From JBCCGE01 sp039029455 (GTDB lineage: Bacteria; Pseudomonadota; Gammaproteobacteria; Arenicellales; Poriferihabitantaceae), in contig JBCCGE010000002.1 of NCBI GenBank assembly GCA_039029455.1, positions 62,001 through 126,000 on the forward strand: 64,000 bases of DNA, given 5' to 3'. Positions within the stretch are counted from its first letter, which is position 1, and each line of letters starts with the position of its first letter. The notes beneath the pieces are model-generated. The model was given only the letters and a program-made list of their open reading frames with translations, did not search any database and had not been told where the DNA came from. The position numbers and the translations under genes were made by a program. Positions 60,353 through 64,000 of the stretch are shown here, piece after piece.

Positions 60353-61580
60353 GAAATCAAACAGTAACCTGATTGTGGGGCTTGATATAGGTACATCGAA
60401 GGTGCTGGCAATTGTTGGCGAGGTTAGTGAGGATGGAGAAATTGAGATCATCGGTGTCGGCCACCACCCTGCCAAGGGATTACGCAAGGGTGTGGTTTCG
60501 AATATTGAGTCAACTGTTCAGTCGATTCAAAGAGCCGTTGAGGAAGCCGAGCTGATGGCGGGCTGTCAGATTTACTCGGTATTTGCAGGCATTGCCGGGG
60601 CGCACATCAGCAGCTTTAATTCACATGGAGTAGTGGCGATAAAAGACAATGAAGTTGCTCCCGGTGATATTGAACGGGTTATAGATGCCGCCAAGGCAAT
60701 GGCCATTCCGAATGACCAGAGAATACTTCACGTGATGCCTCAGGACTTCATCATTGATGGGCAGGACGGCATTCGGGAACCGGTTGGCATGTGTGGCGTA
60801 CGCATGGAAGCCAAGGTACATATGATTACTGGTGCGGTAAGTGCCGCGCAAAACATCGTTAAATGCATTCGTCGCTGCGGGCTCGAAGTTGACGACATAA
60901 TTCTCGAGCAAATTGCGTCCAGTGAGTCGGTACTGACAGAAGATGAGCGGGAGCTTGGCGTGTGCATGATTGACATAGGTGGTGGCACCACAGACATCGC
61001 AATTTTTACAGAAGGTGCTATACGCCATACCGCGGTGATTCCAATTGCCGGCGACCAGGTTACAAACGACATCGCTGTCGCATTTCATACACCCACTCAG
61101 GCCGCTGAGGAACTTAAAAAGAAGTACGGCTGCACCCTTGTGCAGATGGTCGACGAAGGTCAGATGATCCAAACGCCCAGCATGGGTGGCAGACCTCCCC
61201 GAGATTTGTCGAGACAGAATCTGGCGGAAATCATCGAGCCACGAATGGAGGAACTATTGCTTCTGGTACAGGCCGAGCTGCGCAGATCCGGTTTTGAAGA
61301 CCTCGTTGGATCCGGAATCGTGTTGACAGGTGGCAGTTCAAGAATCGAGGGGATGATGGAGCTGGCCGAAGAGATTTTTCATTTGCCTGTTCGTCTGGGG
61401 CTGCCCAACTACAGTGGGGGTCTGAGCGAGGTCGTTCGAAATCCAATTTACGCCACTGGTATTGGCCTGGTTCAGTTTGGTCATGCGAACAAAACGCATC
61501 AACAGCATCGCTCCGACGAACCGGGGAAATTCAGATCCATTCTTACTCGGATGAAGAGTTGGTTCCGGGGGAGTTTTTAG
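60345..61580 (+). CDS. ftsA: Cell-division protein FtsA
   Basis: A 411-residue actin-like ATPase that tethers FtsZ to the membrane. 'IVGLDIGTSKVLAIVGE' is the phosphate-1 motif, 'VCMIDIGGGTTDIAIF' is phosphate 2, and 'GIVLTGGSSRIEGM' is the adenosine motif. The C-terminal 'ILTRMKSWFRGSF' is the amphipathic membrane-targeting helix. It starts at ATG 60345, eight bases before the end of ftsQ. Confidence 0.97.
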   Translation: MAKKSNSNLIVGLDIGTSKVLAIVGEVSEDGEIEIIGVGHHPAKGLRKGVVSNIESTVQSIQRAVEEAELMAGCQIYSVFAGIAGAHISSFNSHGVVAIKDNEVAPGDIERVIDAAKAMAIPNDQRILHVMPQDFIIDGQDGIREPVGMCGVRMEAKVHMITGAVSAAQNIVKCIRRCGLEVDDIILEQIASSESVLTEDERELGVCMIDIGGGTTDIAIFTEGAIRHTAVIPIAGDQVTNDIAVAFHTPTQAAEELKKKYGCTLVQMVDEGQMIQTPSMGGRPPRDLSRQNLAEIIEPRMEELLLLVQAELRRSGFEDLVGSGIVLTGGSSRIEGMMELAEEIFHLPVRLGLPNYSGGLSEVVRNPIYATGIGLVQFGHANKTHQQHRSDEPGKFRSILTRMKSWFRGSF

Positions 61581-61656
61581 TGACTAGTTTTTTTGTTGGC
61601 AGCTGTTTTCAAGCAGGCAGCTGTCGTTTTATTTCTTTTCTAACGGAGGAAAAACC
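61581..61656 (+). promoter_or_regulatory. ftsA-ftsZ spacer with direct repeat and strong ribosome-binding site
   Basis: GGCAGCTGT occurs twice (61598-61606 and 61616-61624), each containing the palindrome CAGCTG, so the two copies can also pair as a short hairpin. GGAGGA at 61645-61650 is a near-perfect ribosome-binding site for ftsZ, which fits the high FtsZ level needed. Confidence 0.5.
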
Positions 61657-62811
61657 ATGTTTGAATTGGTAGATGCAGTCAGCCAGCAGGCGGTCATCAA
61701 GGTGATCGGTGTTGGAGGCGGCGGCGGAAATGCGGTTGAGCACATGCTCACAGCAGATCTGGAAGGCGTTGATTTTATCAATGCTAATACCGACGCACAG
61801 ATGTTGTCGCGTTCAAATGCGCCCACAGTTCTGCAGCTGGGAGAGTCCTTAACCAAGGGCTTGGGTGCAGGCGCAAACCCTGAAGTTGGCCGTCAGGCTG
61901 CAGTTGAGGATAGGGACCGGATCAGCGAAGCCATAAACGGTGCCGATATGGTCTTTATCACTGCAGGCATGGGCGGCGGAACCGGTACCGGAGCGGCACC
62001 TGTTATCGCGGAGCTGGCGAGAGAGAAAGGCATACTCACAGTGGCCGTCGTGACCCGACCTTTTCCATTTGAAGGCAGGAAAAGGATGGAGCTTGCAAAT
62101 CTTGGGATCGAGGAACTACAGGATCATGTTGATTCGTTAATTACGATTCCAAACGAAAAAGTGCTGGCTGTCATGGGACATGATGCAACACTTATCGATG
62201 CGTTCAACAAAGCCAACGAAGTACTGTTCAATGCGGTCCAGGGCATATCGGAGTTGATCACGCGACCTGGCCTGATCAATGTCGACTTTGCAGATGTCCG
62301 CACGGTCATGTCCGAAATGGGTATGGCGATGATGGGTTCGGCGACCGTTGAAGGCGAGAACCGGGCGATTGAGGCAGCCAAGAAGGCGATTTCCAGTCCG
62401 TTGCTGGAGGATGTCAATCTTCACGGTGCCAAAGGATTACTGGTAAATATTACTGCGGGTCCGGACATGGCGATCGGTGAGTTCGAGCAGGTTGGCAACG
62501 CGATTCACGAGTACGCAGCTCCGGATGCCAACGTTGTTATTGGTACTGCGTTCGACCCGGATATGAAGGGTGATCTAAGGGTGACTATGGTTGCTACGGG
62601 GCTGTCTAATCCCGGCAAGGCGGCGGAGTCTTCCGATGCGGATGCGAAGCCTGTGCAGTCAGTACCCACTCCGGAGCCGGAGCCCCAGGTTCCGGTGGAC
62701 AGTATACCCTCGAAGCGTTTTGCTCGCGCCGGGGCGGCAACCGCACAGGCTATGCCTCTTGATCTGGACCATCTTGATATCCCGGCATTTTTACGACGGC
62801 AGGCGGACTAG
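61657..62811 (+). CDS. ftsZ: Cell-division GTPase FtsZ
   Basis: A 384-residue tubulin-like GTPase forming the Z ring. The tubulin signature 'GGGTGTG' is at residues 106-112, the N-terminal 'IKVIGVGGGGGNAVEHM' binds nucleotide, and the T7 loop is 'NVDFADVRTVM'. A Pro-rich linker (about 325-365) ends in the conserved FtsA/ZipA-binding tail 'LDIPAFLRRQAD'. It is the last gene of the dcw cluster before a structured terminator. Confidence 0.98.
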   Translation: MFELVDAVSQQAVIKVIGVGGGGGNAVEHMLTADLEGVDFINANTDAQMLSRSNAPTVLQLGESLTKGLGAGANPEVGRQAAVEDRDRISEAINGADMVFITAGMGGGTGTGAAPVIAELAREKGILTVAVVTRPFPFEGRKRMELANLGIEELQDHVDSLITIPNEKVLAVMGHDATLIDAFNKANEVLFNAVQGISELITRPGLINVDFADVRTVMSEMGMAMMGSATVEGENRAIEAAKKAISSPLLEDVNLHGAKGLLVNITAGPDMAIGEFEQVGNAIHEYAAPDANVVIGTAFDPDMKGDLRVTMVATGLSNPGKAAESSDADAKPVQSVPTPEPEPQVPVDSIPSKRFARAGAATAQAMPLDLDHLDIPAFLRRQAD

Positions 62812-62865
62812 CAGGTGCGGCGAAAACTGCAGAGCGATCAAATCCGGCAATTCCTCCACCGGTGT

Positions 62866-62935
62866 GGGCGGAGTAGCTTGACTACGGCAAGTGGTTCAAT
62901 TTGAATGCGACTTGTTGTAGACTCCGCCCGCTTTT
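62866..62935 (+). terminator. Extended hairpin terminator after ftsZ
   Basis: GGGCGGAGT (62866-62874) pairs with ACTCCGCCC (62921-62929). Inside it, after a short bulge, CTACGGCAAGT (62882-62892) pairs with ACTTGTTGTAG (62910-62920), with two G-U pairs in RNA. A run of five T follows at 62932-62936. A long stem with a T run 55 bases after ftsZ fits a factor-independent terminator, although a processing or regulatory element is also possible. Confidence 0.68.
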
Positions 62936-62936
62936 T

Positions 62937-63252
62937 GCGCTGCTCTCTGGATTCAACACATTCCAGAGGCAGTTTTCGCCCGTACTCCGCTAGATCATTG
63001 CCCGATTATTACGATTTAGTTAGTAATTCCGCTATGGTGTTCCAATTAGCTTATAGTGCGGTGGATAACAAACGACCCACGACCGTTAATACCGCATGTC
63101 AGGGAGCCCAGATCGAAAGATCGGCTATTCGACCAAATACCTGACGTTATGAATTACTTTGGGGTGGTAATTACGGGGTCAGATAATGGTTTTCAGACAG
63201 TGTGCGTGACAGCCAAATATACGTTGTCTGAACCGAGCAACAGCCTACATCT
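62937..63252 (+). other. lpxC leader region with predicted RNA structure
   Basis: The rest of the 441-base ftsZ-lpxC spacer. Around 63096-63147 an outer helix (GTCAGG, 63098-63103, with CCTGAC, 63140-63145) encloses an inner hairpin, GATC-GAAA-GATC (63111-63122), extended by GCC/GGC. A second hairpin is GGTT-CAGACA (63188-63199, TT bulge) with TGTCTG-AACC (63225-63234). A TATAGT at 63052-63057 may be a -10 but lacks a good -35. One DnaA-box-like TTATCCACC lies on the minus strand near 63061-63069. No Shine-Dalgarno sequence precedes the lpxC ATG. This may be a regulated leader for lpxC. Confidence 0.4.
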
Positions 63253-64000
63253 ATGATCAAACAGCGTACATTGAAGAACATCATCCGGGCCACCGGAGTT
63301 GGGCTTCACACCGGCGAGAAAGTCTATTTAACTCTTCGTCCGGCAGCCATTGACACTGGCATCGTGTTTCAACGCGTTGACCTCGAACCTACAGTGGAGA
63401 TTTTTGCGCGACCTGACAATGTTACCGACACCCGGCTTTCGACAACGATAGAGCACGACGGCACTAAAATCTCGACCGTAGAGCATCTGATGTCAGCGTT
63501 TGCAGGCCTTGGAATTGACAATGTTTATGTCGAACTAAGCGCACCCGAAGTACCGATAATGGATGGCAGCGCCGGCCCGTTTGTATTCCTGCTGCAATCC
63601 GCCGGGATTCTCGAACAGGCAAAGCACAAACAATTCATCCGCATCACAAAACCCGTGATGGTTGAAGATGAGGACAAGTGGGCAAAGTTTGAGCCGTTCA
63701 ACGGTTTTAAGGTCTCCTTCGCAATCGACTTCGATCACCCCATACTGCAAAGCTCTACCCAGACGGCGACCGTCGATTTTTCAACTACGTCATTTGTCAA
63801 AGAAGTCAGTCGTGCCCGAACCTTCGGGTTTATGGATGATCTTGAAGCCTTACGGAATGCCGGTCTGGCGCAGGGTGGAAGTTTTGACAATGCAATTGTG
63901 ATGGATTCATTCCATATTTTGAATGATGACGGACTTCGCTACGAGGACGAGTTCGTTAAGCATAAGGTGCTGGATGCCATCGGTGATTTATATTTGCTTG
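63253..64000 (+). CDS. lpxC: UDP-3-O-acyl-N-acetylglucosamine deacetylase LpxC (3' end cut off)
   Basis: The first 249 codons of LpxC, running off the right edge. LpxC catalyses the committed zinc-dependent deacetylation step of lipid A synthesis. 'MIKQRTLKNIIRATGVGLHT' opens the protein, 'STVEHLMSAFAGLGIDN' contains the first zinc His, and 'MDGSAGPFVF' and 'RARTFGF' follow. 'HKVLDAIGDLYL', containing the second zinc region, is at the window edge. The start is ATG 63253. The gene order ftsZ-lpxC is conserved in gammaproteobacteria. Confidence 0.96.
   Translation, partial: MIKQRTLKNIIRATGVGLHTGEKVYLTLRPAAIDTGIVFQRVDLEPTVEIFARPDNVTDTRLSTTIEHDGTKISTVEHLMSAFAGLGIDNVYVELSAPEVPIMDGSAGPFVFLLQSAGILEQAKHKQFIRITKPVMVEDEDKWAKFEPFNGFKVSFAIDFDHPILQSSTQTATVDFSTTSFVKEVSRARTFGFMDDLEALRNAGLAQGGSFDNAIVMDSFHILNDDGLRYEDEFVKHKVLDAIGDLYLL

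Noticed and set aside
63061..63069. DnaA box in the ftsZ-lpxC spacer
   Set aside because: A single TTATCCACC-like site occurs by chance and does not form an origin or datA-like cluster.

Overview
The window is a continuous stretch of what looks like a gammaproteobacterial chromosome. Evidence for this: lipopolysaccharide genes (LpxL-like acyltransferase, family-9 glycosyltransferase, WaaP-like kinase, lpxC), SecB, TrmL, Hsp15, XerC beside dapF/DUF484, the rpmH-rnpA-yidD-yidC-mnmE block, and a complete mraZ-to-ftsZ division and cell-wall (dcw) cluster followed by lpxC. Base composition is moderate and genes are densely packed. I see no rRNA, tRNA, insertion sequence, prophage or CRISPR array. 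The genus cannot be fixed from the sequence alone. HppA, a pyrophosphate-type phosphofructokinase and a glutathione-dependent formaldehyde pathway suggest a free-living environmental bacterium.

Layout. 1-2604: LPS acyltransferase (cut by the left edge), glycosyltransferase and a LysR regulator. 2605-3183: a small unit encoding a 28-residue membrane peptide and a DUF1127 protein, with a clear promoter and terminator. 3307-6271: rhodanese, secB, gpsA and a phytase-like lipoprotein. 6283-12504: trmL, hemJ, an orphan NorD-like VWA protein, an EnvC-like amidase activator, a CtpA protease and a small membrane protein. 12602-18931: dapF, DUF484, xerC, a methyltransferase, a WaaP-like kinase and the membrane pyrophosphatase hppA. 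18977-22928 (minus strand): an ECF42-type sigma factor operon with two YCII proteins, then PPi-phosphofructokinase and a small unknown protein. 23155-31492: rpmH, rnpA, yidD, yidC, mnmE, a two-gene MotA/MotB-like ion-motor pair, and mnmG. 31502-38073: glutathione reductase, oligopeptidase A, a DUF4124-glutaredoxin protein, an unknown lipoprotein, an orphan ParA, an unknown protein and Kbp. 38118-42699: formaldehyde oxidation genes, then hemW, a 2-hydroxyacid dehydrogenase and hslR on the other strand. 42755-45849: an outer-membrane barrel, a CRP-family regulator, a Nudix hydrolase and a membrane-anchored unknown. 46197-62811: the dcw cluster mraZ, rsmH, ftsL, ftsI, murE, murF, mraY, murD, ftsW, murG, murC, murB, ftsQ, ftsA, ftsZ. 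lpxC begins at 63253 and runs off the right edge.

How genes work together. DapF supplies meso-diaminopimelate, which the MurE carrying a DNPR motif adds to peptidoglycan precursors. The dcw cluster then builds and inserts the wall at the septum, with EnvC/CtpA-type proteins acting later on it. HppA and PPi-phosphofructokinase both use pyrophosphate, so this organism probably runs part of its carbon and energy metabolism on PPi. Glutathione reductase, FrmA and FghA form a glutathione-based formaldehyde and redox module.

Most notable observations: (i) an unassigned ion-channel plus long coiled-coil stator pair between mnmE and mnmG (27200-29594); (ii) a sigma-factor/YCII operon preceded by a match to the ECF42 promoter motif, embedded in a palindrome; (iii) twin TGACGTCA palindromes downstream of the promoter of a CRP-family gene; (iv) a 441-bp ftsZ-lpxC spacer rich in predicted RNA structure; (v) the 28-residue peptide/DUF1127 unit.
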